In this document: positions 12,472 through 22,201 of the stretch, piece by piece
How the letters are laid out: each line of letters opens with the position of its first letter
Position numbering within the stretch: the first letter of the stretch is position 1
Source: a virus
Length of the DNA stretch: 26,409 nucleotides
Strand: one strand, 5' to 3'
IMG/VR virus record: IMGVR_UViG_3300027985_000085
Location: 1 to 26,409 of that record
The notes under the pieces: generated by a model
Told to the model about the DNA's origin: nothing
What the model saw: the letters and a program-made list of their open reading frames with translations, nothing else
Database searches by the model: none
Position numbers and translations under genes: made by a program

Positions 12472-14242
12472 TACCGCCTCACTCGTCGCCCGTGTCAAAA
12501 CGGACGGCGTAACAGAATTTAATAAGCAACTCGATGAAATGGCCTCTTCTGCCGGTAGCGCGGAGAAGGCCGTCAATTCATTAATCCCCGATTTAAATAA
12601 AACCAATACGGCATCCGGAAACGCCGCCTCACAAGGCTTAACCAAGTTCAAAACGGTTGCCGGTCAAGCGGGCTACCAAGTACAGGATTTAATCGTACAG
12701 TTACAGTCTGGACAATCCGCGTTCGTAGCCATCGGACAACAAGGCTCCCAATTAGCCGGTGCGTTTGGTCCTGGCGGTGCAGTACTTGGTGCGGTCATTG
12801 CTCTGGCTTCTGCCGTTGGCGGTGGGCTGTATAACTCTTTAGGCACGGCTAAAACCAGCACGGAAGACCTAGAGAAGGCTAACAAGTCTCTCGCCGCCGT
12901 TTTGAAAGAGAGTCAGACCGGGGCGCAAGAGTTAACCGACGACATTTTAAAACTGGCGGGCGCGAATCAGACTTTAGCGCAGGCTAAAATCGCCGCAGCT
13001 ATGGCGGACGCGCAGACGAAGATAGACGCCGCCGGCCAATCGGCAGCTGACGCCGTGAATAAGTTTGATTCGTTCTGGTCGTCTCTTTATACCGTCGACT
13101 TAAGCAAAGCCTCAGGCGAATTGTCTAATTTAACGGCCTCCGGTAAAGATTCCGCCGATGTTCTGGCTCTGCTTGATTCCCGCACACAGGCCGCCGGTAA
13201 CGGCGCTAACAACCTATACACCTACGTTAACGAATTGTCGGACGGGTTAGGACTATCTAAAGAACAGGCGCTCGGCCTAGTTTCTAGTCTCGATAATGTC
13301 GCACGCACGAAAAGCCCCGAAGCCGTTCAGAACTTAGCCGCACAAACCGCCGTACTGGTTCAGCAAAACGGCACGGCAAACACCGCATTAAACGAATTCA
13401 ACAAAGTCTTGCAGGAAGCAACTGCCAACGGTTTGACCGGCGCGCAGATGCTCGAAACGCTGAAGGCGCGTTATGCGGATTTAGGCGCGCAGATTGATAT
13501 ATTCAACGCCAAACAAAAACAGGCAGGAGATAACTTCGTCGCGGCGTTAGAGGCACAGTCTAAGCGCGGCGCGGAAGCAATCAAAGCGCAGACCGCTTTA
13601 CTGAAAACCGAAATACAACAGCGTGAAGGGCTAGACGATGCGCAGCGCGCGAGAGCTTTAGCGGCTGCCGATGCTAACGAGGCGCAGCAGTTAGCCGACC
13701 TGAAAGCCGCAGAAGAAAAGAAAGGCCAAGCAAAAGCAGACGCCGCTAACAGACGCGCCGAAGCCCAAGCAAAACGAGACGAGCGCGAGTTACAACGGCA
13801 GCAGAAACAAGCCGATGAATTTATCGCGCGGGTTCAGCGACAAAGCGGGGATGAATTTGACCAGATAGATGCTGCGGAGCGCCAAAAACTTTCGCTACTT
13901 GCGCACTATAACGCCGAAAAGTTAGTCGATGACGTGGCTTATGAAAAAGCCCGTACAGATATCATGTTAACCGCCGAAGACGCACGCCAGAAAGAAATTG
14001 ACAAGCGTCGGGAAGAAGCCGCGCGTAAACAAGGCAAGCATGACCAATACCTTGCCGAAATTCAGGGGTTAAATGCCTCTGAACTGGAAATGATCGACGC
14101 ACAAACCGCCGCGAAAAAGGCGAAGGCGCAGGAATACCGTGACCGAGAAATCATTAACGAAAAAGAATATAAAGCCGCAATAGAAGCTATTAACGAAGAA
14201 TCAGCGAAGAATCAGAGAAGAAAAAGAACGAAGTATATTTAG
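12464..14242 (+). CDS. Tape measure protein, N-terminal and central part (frame broken)
   Basis: A 592-residue frame from ATG 12464 (GAAGG 8 bases upstream; overlaps the T domain end). The N-terminal part has AGYQVQDLIVQLQSGQSAFVAIGQQGSQLAGAFG broken over about residues 65-100, a well-known tape measure block of lambda gpH-like proteins, followed by a hydrophobic Gly/Ala stretch. From about 360 onward it is a long Ala/Lys/Glu/Gln-rich coiled coil. The protein sets tail length and enters the host envelope during DNA injection. The frame stops at TAG 14240-14242, while the expected C-terminus continues in the -1 frame, so this ORF is not the full protein. One added A in the A5 run at 14221-14225 restores continuity. 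Confidence 0.85.
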   Translation: MTDTASLVARVKTDGVTEFNKQLDEMASSAGSAEKAVNSLIPDLNKTNTASGNAASQGLTKFKTVAGQAGYQVQDLIVQLQSGQSAFVAIGQQGSQLAGAFGPGGAVLGAVIALASAVGGGLYNSLGTAKTSTEDLEKANKSLAAVLKESQTGAQELTDDILKLAGANQTLAQAKIAAAMADAQTKIDAAGQSAADAVNKFDSFWSSLYTVDLSKASGELSNLTASGKDSADVLALLDSRTQAAGNGANNLYTYVNELSDGLGLSKEQALGLVSSLDNVARTKSPEAVQNLAAQTAVLVQQNGTANTALNEFNKVLQEATANGLTGAQMLETLKARYADLGAQIDIFNAKQKQAGDNFVAALEAQSKRGAEAIKAQTALLKTEIQQREGLDDAQRARALAAADANEAQQLADLKAAEEKKGQAKADAANRRAEAQAKRDERELQRQQKQADEFIARVQRQSGDEFDQIDAAERQKLSLLAHYNAEKLVDDVAYEKARTDIMLTAEDARQKEIDKRREEAARKQGKHDQYLAEIQGLNASELEMIDAQTAAKKAKAQEYRDREIINEKEYKAAIEAINEESAKNQRRKRTKYI

Positions 14243-14247
14243 GCGCG

Positions 14248-14805
14248 TTGTCAGATATGACCTCGAATCTGAAAACGGCGTTAGGCGAAAACAATGCCCT
14301 GTATAAAGCGGCAGCGATTACCCAGACAATCATCGACACATACAAAGGTGCGCAAGCCGCATATTCGGCGTTAGCACCAATCCCATACGTTGGCCCCGCG
14401 TTAGGTATCGCGGCTGCGGCTGCCGCCATTGCCGCCGGTCTGGCTAACGTAGCGAAGATTCGATCTGCACGTGAGCAGGGCGGCACATTATCAGCAGGAC
14501 AATATTCTACGATTGCGGAGCGTAACAAACCAGAAGTGATTATGCCTGCTGGCGCATCTCGCGTGCGTACCGCGCAACAGATGCGTCAAATCATGGGCGA
14601 AAGCTCAGGTAATTCGTCAGGCGGGAATAATGGTGTTATTATTGTTAATAACACATCTGCACGTATAGACACGGCGCAGCAAGAAACAGATGACGAAGGC
14701 CGCTTAAGAATTATTATTCGGGAGTTAGTATCCAGTGATTTACAAGATTCTAATTCATCAATATCAAAATCACGTCGCGCCACTCGCGGTATGGCAGGGT
14801 TTTAA
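14248..14805 (+). CDS. Tape measure protein, C-terminal part in the -1 frame
   Basis: 185 codons from a TTG at 14248; the -1 frame is open from 14194. The sequence (ALYKAAAITQTIIDTYKGAQ, an Ala-rich hydrophobic helix with GPALGIAAAAAAIAAGLANV, then EQGGTLSAGQYSTIAERN and KPEVIMPAGASRVRTAQQM) is the standard C-terminal end of lambda-like tape measure proteins. No good Shine-Dalgarno sequence precedes TTG 14248 or ATG 14257. I therefore read it as the severed end of the tape measure gene, not a separate gene. With one extra A in the homopolymer, the join reads QRRKKNEVYLGALSDM, a natural continuation. Confidence 0.75.
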   Translation: MSDMTSNLKTALGENNALYKAAAITQTIIDTYKGAQAAYSALAPIPYVGPALGIAAAAAAIAAGLANVAKIRSAREQGGTLSAGQYSTIAERNKPEVIMPAGASRVRTAQQMRQIMGESSGNSSGGNNGVIIVNNTSARIDTAQQETDDEGRLRIIIRELVSSDLQDSNSSISKSRRATRGMAGF

Positions 14806-14807
14806 TT

Positions 14808-15302
14808 ATGTCTGACTTACGGTTTCCGGCAGCACTTCGCCCGATAGTATCGAAAGGTTACGCGCAGACGCGCGGTTCAAATATCGTGCGCAATCCGGTA
14901 CAAGGTGGGCTGCCGAGAGCAGCCCGTGATACCTACTTCGAGCCCGTCCCGTTTAGTATCACACTGATTGTCTCCCCACTAGGCCGACAGGCTTTCTATT
15001 CGTTTCTGAATAATATTTCCGGCGGCGCTGATACTTTCGTAATGTCGCTTGATTCGGGCTTAGGACTTCAGGACCATCAATGCTTAATCACTAGCACGAT
15101 TGGGGACAGCACGGAAGATAATATAAACTGGATTATTACTTTTACCGTGACCGCGGAGAAAACCGCGATTCAAGAAGACACGGAAATGACGTTATATCTA
15201 CCTGATTTATACGGAGCGTATGGCGATAATCTCCCGACGTTTTTATCCTTATTTGAGCAGTACGTCACAAATCCGCCTTTTATTTTTAATCCGGACATTT
15301 AA
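14808..15302 (+). CDS. Minor tail protein, distal-tail region
   Basis: A 164-residue protein directly after the tape measure, where lambda gpM-like or distal tail proteins are found. It starts LRFPAALRPIVSKGYAQTRG, then FEPVPFSITLIVSPLGRQAFYSF broken at about residue 60, with a beta-rich middle (INWIITFTVTAE) and a C-terminal part with several Tyr and Pro. This type occurs upstream of the DUF1833-like gene in related phages. It should sit in the tail tip ring. A precise family name is uncertain. Confidence 0.65.
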   Translation: MSDLRFPAALRPIVSKGYAQTRGSNIVRNPVQGGLPRAARDTYFEPVPFSITLIVSPLGRQAFYSFLNNISGGADTFVMSLDSGLGLQDHQCLITSTIGDSTEDNINWIITFTVTAEKTAIQEDTEMTLYLPDLYGAYGDNLPTFLSLFEQYVTNPPFIFNPDI

Positions 15303-15304
15303 CG

Positions 15305-15817
15305 ATGAGCGAAGCGTCTGTTATTTCAGCGTATAAATTAAAACTATCCTCGAATCCAGAAGGGACGCTTGATTTTGAGACGGTCGAAATTACACATTCT
15401 TTATTGTCAAAACGTTATTTGATTGTGCGGGGGAATGAACCTTTAACCGCGACACTGGAGACTGGAGAATTAGTAACATTTGATCCCTCTCCGATGGAGT
15501 CAACCGACGCGGCGAACAGCAATGATTTAGACCAGCAGGCCTCGTTCACATTGCCGGATGTAGGTAATTTATTAGACGATGAAATGCAAAACATCCCGCT
15601 AGATAATCTAGAGTGGCCGGTGTTTACATTTCGACGATATGTTAGTACAGATTTATCATATCCATGCGTTGGCCCGATTGCCTACGATTTACAGAGCCTG
15701 TCACAGTCTAAAGGTATCTTTACCGCAGAAGTCGGTGTGCCGCGTTTGAATGAGCGACCAACGGGTATTTTAGCTACGCCTACGGATATCCCATTATTGC
15801 GTGGACTGTTGTCATGA
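15305..15817 (+). CDS. Minor tail protein, DUF1833-like (L analogue)
   Basis: A 170-residue protein, beta-rich in its first half (LDFETVEITHSLLSKRYLIVR), with FTLPDVGNLLDDEMQNIPLDN in the middle and a C-terminal PRLNERPTGI. The layout resembles the DUF1833 family that replaces lambda gpL in many siphophages. It lies between the distal-tail gene and the NlpC/P60-like gene, which supports a role in the tail tip. It overlaps the next gene by four bases. Confidence 0.65.
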   Translation: MSEASVISAYKLKLSSNPEGTLDFETVEITHSLLSKRYLIVRGNEPLTATLETGELVTFDPSPMESTDAANSNDLDQQASFTLPDVGNLLDDEMQNIPLDNLEWPVFTFRRYVSTDLSYPCVGPIAYDLQSLSQSKGIFTAEVGVPRLNERPTGILATPTDIPLLRGLLS

Positions 15818-16179
15818 ATATTACGGACTATACGGGCAAGGCGTATAATTTCAGAACCTACAATTGCTGGCATCACGTATCGAAAGTTCGGCATGATGCG
15901 GGGTTAGCCACGCCTGATTTCAACGTTGCAAATCCGATGCTGATCAATTATGCATTCGATTCAGGGCATAAAAACTCAAAAGGCTTAGTACGGCAGCAAA
16001 TCCCTGAAGACTTCGATATTGTTCTCTTAGGATTTAAACACGCGGGACGCATTGTATGGCATTCTGGCGTATATCATGGCGGTAATGTAAGCCATTGTGA
16101 ACGCATTGCTAAACAGGTTAAATATGAGCCATTGGCTGACCTGAAAGCAGTTTATACGGAGGTAGAATTTTGGCGATAA
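15814..16179 (+). CDS. NlpC/P60-like peptidase, K analogue of the tail tip
   Basis: A 121-residue protein. YNCWHHVSKVRHDAG places Cys18 at the start of a helix, as in NlpC/P60 cysteine peptidases. WHSGVYHGG (His83, with His88 following) supplies the likely catalytic His. Such proteins act as the lambda gpK analogue and probably cut the peptidoglycan cross-link locally during DNA entry. It is short compared with full K proteins because it lacks the extra metalloprotease domain. It overlaps both neighbours. The catalytic assignment is by motif position only. Confidence 0.75.
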   Translation: MNITDYTGKAYNFRTYNCWHHVSKVRHDAGLATPDFNVANPMLINYAFDSGHKNSKGLVRQQIPEDFDIVLLGFKHAGRIVWHSGVYHGGNVSHCERIAKQVKYEPLADLKAVYTEVEFWR

Positions 16180-18725
16180 TCGAACATTACACGCAGAAAG
16201 ATGGCGCATTTGTTAGCACAAAACATGAAGGCGAACCGATGCCGTTTGTACTGGAGAACATACCTGACGGTGTTCCTTTCAAAATTTATAAAGATTCCGT
16301 TTGTGAGTCGAACGATGTCACTGAAAATTATGATGCGCTTCAATCTGACGGTATTTTTTATATCATCGAAGGCGCTGGTGGAGGCGTGTTTAGGTTTATT
16401 GGTAACGTTTTAAAACCAATCATGAAACTATTCGCGACTCCTGCTAGTACGTCTACGCCAAACTCTCAAGCTGAAAGCCCGAATAATAGTCTTACCGACA
16501 GAAAAAACAAGTCCAGGCCATATCTGCGATCATATGATATTTGCGGCACCGTACAATGTATCCCGTCTAATTTGATGCAGGATTACACATTATATAACAA
16601 CTCCGGTAAAGCGATTGAATTTGGTTTCTACGATATCGGGCGTGGGTATTTAAGTACACCTGCTGAAGGTATCACTGATGGAGATACTAAATTACAGGAT
16701 ATTTCTGGATCTTCCGCTGCTGTATATGCGCCTTATACTTCCCCAAATAGTGGAACTCCTCAAACATTAGTAGGCGACGCCATCACAGAGCCATTATTTA
16801 TAACTGTTTCCTCTAACGAGATTGATGGGCCGACTTTAAAAGCGCCTAACGATTTACAGTCTTATTTATCTAATATTGCTACCGTTAAACTAGCAGGTAT
16901 AACCGGAACTATTACAGACGCAACCGGCGATGCAGAATTCAGTTCATTAATATCAATTGGCGACACGGCCAGAGTATCTAATGCTCGCGTATACTTGGGG
17001 ATAGACCCTAACTTGTTGTTGCCGATCTTCGCCACACTATCTGGTGATTATGAAGTAACGGCGGTTAGTGAATTTGATATTTCGCTAAATGTTTCATGGA
17101 ATTTAGCCGAATGGCAAAAATTAACGGGTGAAATGACATTAGAATCAAGTGAGTCCACAACGGTAGGCCCCGTGGATTTAGTCGAAGCAAGTTTTTCAGA
17201 ATGGGTGACGTTAAACTCTATTAAACAAACACGTATTGTTGCTAATATTAGCGCGGAAAATGGTTTATATAAAACACCAGATAACGCAACTAAAAAACAG
17301 GCGTCTGTTACCGCCGAAATGCAATATCAGTTGCTAGATGATAGCGGAAATCCCTACGGGCCTTATTATTCCGCTCAACAAACAATGACTGGCCGCTCTA
17401 GTGATTCGCGTGGTATGAGTATTATAGCTGTCCTGCCAACAGCATCATTTTGTCGTGTTCGTTGCCGTAGAGTAAATAACCAGGATTTGAGTTATAAAGG
17501 CTCTGTTGTCGACGAAATTAAATATGTCAATTTATACGGACAAACACGCGACACAACGGCTCACTACGGCAACCGGACTACTGTGCATACGGCACGAAAA
17601 CAGACTGTACGGGCAACATCATTAAAAGCCCCAAAACTGGCGCTGATGACGACGGAACTTGTTTATAAATATCTCGGGGCTGGCGTATTTGATACGGTAT
17701 TAACTGAAAATACCAGTGCCGTGCAATCGTTAATTCGGTTATTACGTGATCCGGTTGTTGGTGGATTAACTCTATCTACTGCAAACATGGACGCTCTACT
17801 GGCCACGCAGACAGAAATAGAGACTTATTTTAATAATTCTGCTGCTGGACAATTCTGTTATACGTTCGATACCTACGAAACAACCGCGCAGGATATTATA
17901 TCCACCATCGCAGACGCTATTTTCTGTAAAGCGTATCGACAAGGACACAGCATTTTATTAGACTTCGAGCGTCCACGCGCTGGTCCTTCTATGATATTTA
18001 CACATCGAAGCAAAGCGCCCTCCGGTGAAAAATGGCTACGCAGTTTTAATGACCGAAGCGCATTTGACTCGCTGGAATATCAATACATCGACCCTGATAC
18101 AAACACACAAGCCACGATTAAAATCCCGTCAACAGGCGGGGAAAATACGGATAAATACACAGCTAAAGGCGTGCGTAACTACCAGCAGGCTTACTGGTTG
18201 GCGCACAGACGGCACCAAAAGAATATTTTAAGCAAAGTTTCCGTCGAGTTCACCGCTTTAGAAGAAGGCGCACTGGCTAAAGTAGGTCGCACCGTGTCCG
18301 TTGTTAAAGGCTCACGTGTCGCCCCGTATGACGGATATGTGGTTGCTGTTGATGGCTTAAAATTGACCTTATCACAGCCGGTGACGTTTACGGCGGGGCT
18401 AGGCCACTCTGTTATATTGAAGAAACGCGACGGCTCTGTTCAAAGTGCCCTCGTGACTCAAGGCGCTAATGACCGGCAAGTGATTTTGCAAACCGCATTA
18501 GAAGAACCGGTTTATACCGGTAATTCCGCGCTAAAAACTGAATTTTCATTCGGCAGCGATGATCTACATGCGGGCCAGCATATTATAGTTTCTACAGTAG
18601 AGCCGTCTGACGATCGCACTGTAAAAATAACAGGGTATAATTATTCCGACGATTTTTATTTATATGACGGCGTTCCTGCGTTTTTTGGCGGATTCAGCAA
18701 CGGATTTAGTAATGGTTTCAACTAA
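16170..18725 (+). CDS. Tail tip / host-specificity protein, I-J fusion
   Basis: An 851-residue protein starting with TTG at 16170 and a perfect GGAGGT 6 bases upstream, overlapping the K-like gene's end. Residues about 20-75 (VLENIPDGVPFKIYKD ... DGIFYIIEGAGGG) look like the beta-grasp part of lambda gpI. A hydrophobic segment (VFRFIGNVLKPIMKLFA) and a Ser/Pro/Asn linker follow. From about residue 120 (RPYLRSYDICGTVQCIPSN) the sequence is of J-like tail hub/fibre type. The C-terminus has a Gly/Phe/Asn repeat (GGFSNGFSNGFN). The protein forms the tail tip and carries the tailspike or receptor-binding parts. No separate I gene is seen, which supports the fusion. Confidence 0.8.
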   Translation: MAIIEHYTQKDGAFVSTKHEGEPMPFVLENIPDGVPFKIYKDSVCESNDVTENYDALQSDGIFYIIEGAGGGVFRFIGNVLKPIMKLFATPASTSTPNSQAESPNNSLTDRKNKSRPYLRSYDICGTVQCIPSNLMQDYTLYNNSGKAIEFGFYDIGRGYLSTPAEGITDGDTKLQDISGSSAAVYAPYTSPNSGTPQTLVGDAITEPLFITVSSNEIDGPTLKAPNDLQSYLSNIATVKLAGITGTITDATGDAEFSSLISIGDTARVSNARVYLGIDPNLLLPIFATLSGDYEVTAVSEFDISLNVSWNLAEWQKLTGEMTLESSESTTVGPVDLVEASFSEWVTLNSIKQTRIVANISAENGLYKTPDNATKKQASVTAEMQYQLLDDSGNPYGPYYSAQQTMTGRSSDSRGMSIIAVLPTASFCRVRCRRVNNQDLSYKGSVVDEIKYVNLYGQTRDTTAHYGNRTTVHTARKQTVRATSLKAPKLALMTTELVYKYLGAGVFDTVLTENTSAVQSLIRLLRDPVVGGLTLSTANMDALLATQTEIETYFNNSAAGQFCYTFDTYETTAQDIISTIADAIFCKAYRQGHSILLDFERPRAGPSMIFTHRSKAPSGEKWLRSFNDRSAFDSLEYQYIDPDTNTQATIKIPSTGGENTDKYTAKGVRNYQQAYWLAHRRHQKNILSKVSVEFTALEEGALAKVGRTVSVVKGSRVAPYDGYVVAVDGLKLTLSQPVTFTAGLGHSVILKKRDGSVQSALVTQGANDRQVILQTALEEPVYTGNSALKTEFSFGSDDLHAGQHIIVSTVEPSDDRTVKITGYNYSDDFYLYDGVPAFFGGFSNGFSNGFN

Positions 18726-18737
18726 AAAGGTATTTTT

Positions 18738-20756
18738 ATGACGGACATTTTAACGATTGCGGATTTAGAAACGGACAAAAAACATAGCACGTTTTTTGCC
18801 GAAGTGATCACCGGTAAATCTGGGGGGATAGTTGGCGGCGCGGATATCGATACCGCAACGAATCAAGTGACCGGCCAAGTGCAAAAAACAGTTCCTGCTG
18901 TTGTGCGCGATATTGCTTTTCTAAATGTAGGCACTTTTGCGGCGGGGTATACGCTGGTTAACGCCCGACAAACGCTATTATACAACGGTCTGTATTATAG
19001 TTGGTCGGGTGCTTTTCCAAAAGTAGTTGCTGCCGGTAGTACACCGACACCTGTCTCGGAGGGTAACTGGGTTGACCGCAGCGGGGATTTATTACGCCAG
19101 GAATTGGCGAGTAATTCCGGATTATCCTTGATCGGTACTTTCCCCACTATGGCCGCGTTAAAACTGGTAGCGGGAACCGCAACCGGAAAACGAGCGTATA
19201 TTCGAGAGTATAATACCGGGACCAACCTCGGCAGTGGTTGGTTTACATGGGATGCTGCCTCTACCGTTGCGGATGATGGTGGCGTTGTAATTCAGGTTAC
19301 AGGTACCACAACAGGCCGATGGGTTCGTGATGTCGGCGGTTTTGTTACCCCGACGATGTTTGGCGCGATTGGGGGTGCCGGTAATTCGACAAACGACACG
19401 ACAGCGCACCAAAAAGCGTTAGCTTACGCCATCGCAAATAAAAAGATATTGCGTCTAGACCCGGGCGAATACTATCTAACCGCTACGCTAACATACTCCG
19501 GAACCAATCCGGTTGTCATAGCGGGTCCGGGGCGATCACTTTGTAATTTATATTTTACTGGTAATATCAACGGCTTCAGTATTACCACAACAAATATTAC
19601 GGACATTGGCAATTTCTCGATAATGACCCCCGACGTTAAGACATCGGGGATTGCCGTTTCTGTCACAAATTCCGGCCAGGTAAAATTAAATAATTTATAC
19701 ATTGCCCGAACCGGCGGTTCTAATACCTGGTTCGGCGGCATTTCATTTAACAACTGCAACTATACTGTCACCGATAATTGCTTTATCACCTCCATCGCTA
19801 ATGCCGGTGTTTATGGTATCGCGTGGGAAGGCTCTGCATCTAGCGTATCGCATGATGTTGTCAATACCATGATGTACTCCGTTGATGTCGCGTACTACGC
19901 GCATACCTCGGCAGCGGCCACATCTGGCGTAGAAGGCATTCGAATCTCTGGTGGTGAAGCTGTTTGTAACACCGGATTTATGTTCCTGTCCGATGCTAAT
20001 ACCTCCGTGTATGTTCCGCCGTTATACATGATTTCAAATACACATATTAACGTAGCAACAAGACTTGGACGCATCAAGAACACGACTGAAATCGTTCTAA
20101 ATAATTGCATTGTTTACAACAGCGACACCACTGGCGAGGCATGGATTGATAACCAGGGTTGCGGGACACTAGCCATTTCTGGAGGGGAATACATATCCAT
20201 CGTAGCCTCCTCTAATTCTGCATCATTCCATTACGCGGGTGTTTCGGCGTGTGAGAGTCTCATTTTTAATAATGTACTGATAAAATTGCCAACTACCGGG
20301 TCTAAGTTATCAACAGCAACTACGGAAGGTTTCTTGAAAGATGTTCAAGTAACTGGCGTCCGGTTAAACGCGGGGGGTTCTTGGTATAGTACGGGAGATA
20401 TTTGGTTTATCGGAGATATGCCGACCGATTTAGTATTTGCTAATAATACCCCGCTATGTACTGCCGACCTAACGGCGGCTACGGTGATAACGGCGAATGC
20501 AGTTATACTTACGGGCATTCGTGCCAATCTGGTTACCTTGGCGGGCGCGGGCACGATTACGAGTATAACTACTGGTGCGAAAAATCCGACAAAGGATATA
20601 ACCGTTGTTTGCAATGTAGCCGGTACTGTTTTCCAGCATAACGCCGCATTGTTATTAAAGGGGTCTACTAATGCAACTACGGCAACGGCGGGGGACTCAA
20701 TAACCTTCAAATATATCGGCGGGTCTGTATATCGAGAAGTATCACGAACATTCTAA
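18738..20756 (+). CDS. Tailspike with right-handed beta-helix (pectate-lyase-like)
   Basis: A 672-residue protein, last of the structural operon. Residues about 15-130 (FFAEVITGKSGGIVGG ... LYYSWSGAFPKVVAAGS ... GNWVDRSGDLLRQEL) resemble the N-terminal virion-attachment part of phage tailspikes. A second connector (about 136-205) precedes the beta-helix entry motif PTMFGAIGGAG ... TAHQKALAYAIANKKILRLDPG broken near residue 235. Many short N/G/T-rich strands then fit a parallel beta-helix to about residue 560. The final part (about 590-672) is a distinct C-terminal domain. Such spikes bind and often cut surface polysaccharide. The enzyme specificity cannot be read from the sequence. Confidence 0.8.
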   Translation: MTDILTIADLETDKKHSTFFAEVITGKSGGIVGGADIDTATNQVTGQVQKTVPAVVRDIAFLNVGTFAAGYTLVNARQTLLYNGLYYSWSGAFPKVVAAGSTPTPVSEGNWVDRSGDLLRQELASNSGLSLIGTFPTMAALKLVAGTATGKRAYIREYNTGTNLGSGWFTWDAASTVADDGGVVIQVTGTTTGRWVRDVGGFVTPTMFGAIGGAGNSTNDTTAHQKALAYAIANKKILRLDPGEYYLTATLTYSGTNPVVIAGPGRSLCNLYFTGNINGFSITTTNITDIGNFSIMTPDVKTSGIAVSVTNSGQVKLNNLYIARTGGSNTWFGGISFNNCNYTVTDNCFITSIANAGVYGIAWEGSASSVSHDVVNTMMYSVDVAYYAHTSAAATSGVEGIRISGGEAVCNTGFMFLSDANTSVYVPPLYMISNTHINVATRLGRIKNTTEIVLNNCIVYNSDTTGEAWIDNQGCGTLAISGGEYISIVASSNSASFHYAGVSACESLIFNNVLIKLPTTGSKLSTATTEGFLKDVQVTGVRLNAGGSWYSTGDIWFIGDMPTDLVFANNTPLCTADLTAATVITANAVILTGIRANLVTLAGAGTITSITTGAKNPTKDITVVCNVAGTVFQHNAALLLKGSTNATTATAGDSITFKYIGGSVYREVSRTF

Positions 20757-20759
20757 ATA

Positions 20760-20782
20760 AAAGCCCCTTACGGGGCTTTTTT
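20760..20782. terminator. Bidirectional terminator between tail and replication modules
   Basis: AAAGCCCC / GGGGCTTT with loop TTAC, T6 on the plus strand and TTTTATTT on the minus strand. The helicase stop TAA overlaps the loop. It separates the two converging gene blocks. Confidence 0.9.
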
Positions 20783-22201
20783 CTTCATGTAGTCCATTAG
20801 CAAATCCTGCACAGACTTTTTACTAATAACCCTCTCGGCAACAAGCCCGTCGAGCGTTTTATCCGCTTGAATCATGTACAAAAATACCGGTCGCGGGTGC
20901 CCCGCTTGCATCTGGCGCACAGGTCCGATACGTTCGATTATCTGCGCGTGGTGCTCGAAATTCCACGTAGGACTGAAAAACGCCAGGTGATGCCCGCCAT
21001 CTTGTAAGTTAAGCCCATGTCCCGCGCTCGCGGGATGAACGCATAAAACTGGCATTTCTCCCCGGTTCCAAGCGTCAATCTGATTGTTGCCGCGTTTACC
21101 TTTGGCGAGTGCTTCGGCCTGCGGGAATCGCTTCAGGATACGCGCTAAGTCGTGTTTGTATTGATACGCGACTAACAACGGCGCTCCGGCTAACTCCTCA
21201 ATAATAGAATCAAGCGCGTCCAGTTTCGCGTCGTGAATGCGTTCCCATTCGCCTGTCGACTCGCCGTCTTCATCGGTCACATACACCGCACCGGACGCAA
21301 TCTGTAAACACTTCGATGTTTTAGCCGCAGCGTTCGCCGCTTCGACTTCCCCCCGCTCTAGTTCTGCGCATAGCTTTTCTTCCATCTGCTGATAGGCTTT
21401 CATCGCTTTCGGCGGCAACGTCACGACGACCGGAATAGTGACAGGTTCGTCGCAACCGAAATACTCTGCGGCGTCGATAGTGAGGCTGATATCCGCTAGT
21501 TTCTCATGAATTTCTGTATCAGCGCCTTTTCGTGGGGAATACTCACGCGCTGCCGGATGCCCGCCTTTCGATACCGACGAGAACCATCTGTCTGTAAACG
21601 CCGAATAAGATGACCCGAGGCGCTCGCCTGCGTCAATAAACCAGTTTTGACCCCATAAGTCTTTTAGCCCGTTTGGCGACGGCGTACCGGTTAAGTTAAC
21701 GAATCGTTTCACATTTTTAAAGGCTACTTTGCTCAGTGCTTTGGCACGTTTGCTGCCGCCAGAGCGACTGCGGAACGATTTTAATTTGGTTGATTCATCG
21801 GCAACAATCATAGTGAATGGCCATGCGTCGCCGTAGTAGTCGATTAACCAGTCAATCACCTCGTAATTAATAGCGATGATATTCGAGTCGCTATTCAATG
21901 CACGGATGCGGTCTGCTTCTTTTCCGGTTGCGTCCGCGATGCGCACATTACGAAAGTTCCATTTTAATTGCTCTTTCGGCCATGTATCTGACGCAACGCG
22001 CAACGGCGCCAGTATTAAAACGCGGTCGCCGGTTTCTCCGTCCCAGTCTCGCAAGTCACCTGTATGAAGCATCCTGTCGATGCTCCACATTATTGAGCTG
22101 GTCTTCCCGGAGCCCATCGTCGCGTAAATATTGCAGCGACAATTCTCAATCACGAATTTAGTAATTTCTTTTTGATAAGGGCGTCGTTTAAATTTCGCCA
22201 T
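20768..22201 (-). CDS. SNF2-like DNA helicase / translocase
   Basis: A 477-residue superfamily 2 ATPase. Motif I (Walker A) is ATMGSGKT (GSGKT at 30-34); motif Ia LILAPLRVA (62-70); motif II VADEST (133-138); motif III NLTGTPSPNG (169-178). The second RecA domain has SAGHGLNLQDGG (392-403) and ERIGPVRQ (423-430), a motif VI form common in phage SNF2-like helicases. It likely remodels or unwinds DNA in phage replication or recombination, working with the neighbouring nuclease and polymerase. The ATG overlaps the end of the upstream Cys-rich gene. Length is normal for this phage group. Confidence 0.9.
   Translation of the reverse strand: MAKFKRRPYQKEITKFVIENCRCNIYATMGSGKTSSIMWSIDRMLHTGDLRDWDGETGDRVLILAPLRVASDTWPKEQLKWNFRNVRIADATGKEADRIRALNSDSNIIAINYEVIDWLIDYYGDAWPFTMIVADESTKLKSFRSRSGGSKRAKALSKVAFKNVKRFVNLTGTPSPNGLKDLWGQNWFIDAGERLGSSYSAFTDRWFSSVSKGGHPAAREYSPRKGADTEIHEKLADISLTIDAAEYFGCDEPVTIPVVVTLPPKAMKAYQQMEEKLCAELERGEVEAANAAAKTSKCLQIASGAVYVTDEDGESTGEWERIHDAKLDALDSIIEELAGAPLLVAYQYKHDLARILKRFPQAEALAKGKRGNNQIDAWNRGEMPVLCVHPASAGHGLNLQDGGHHLAFFSPTWNFEHHAQIIERIGPVRQMQAGHPRPVFLYMIQADKTLDGLVAERVISKKSVQDLLMDYMKKKAP

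Noticed and set aside
14248-14805. A separate gene starting with TTG 14248
   Set aside because: The sequence is the usual C-terminus of the tape measure and there is no convincing ribosome site; listed as a severed part of that gene.
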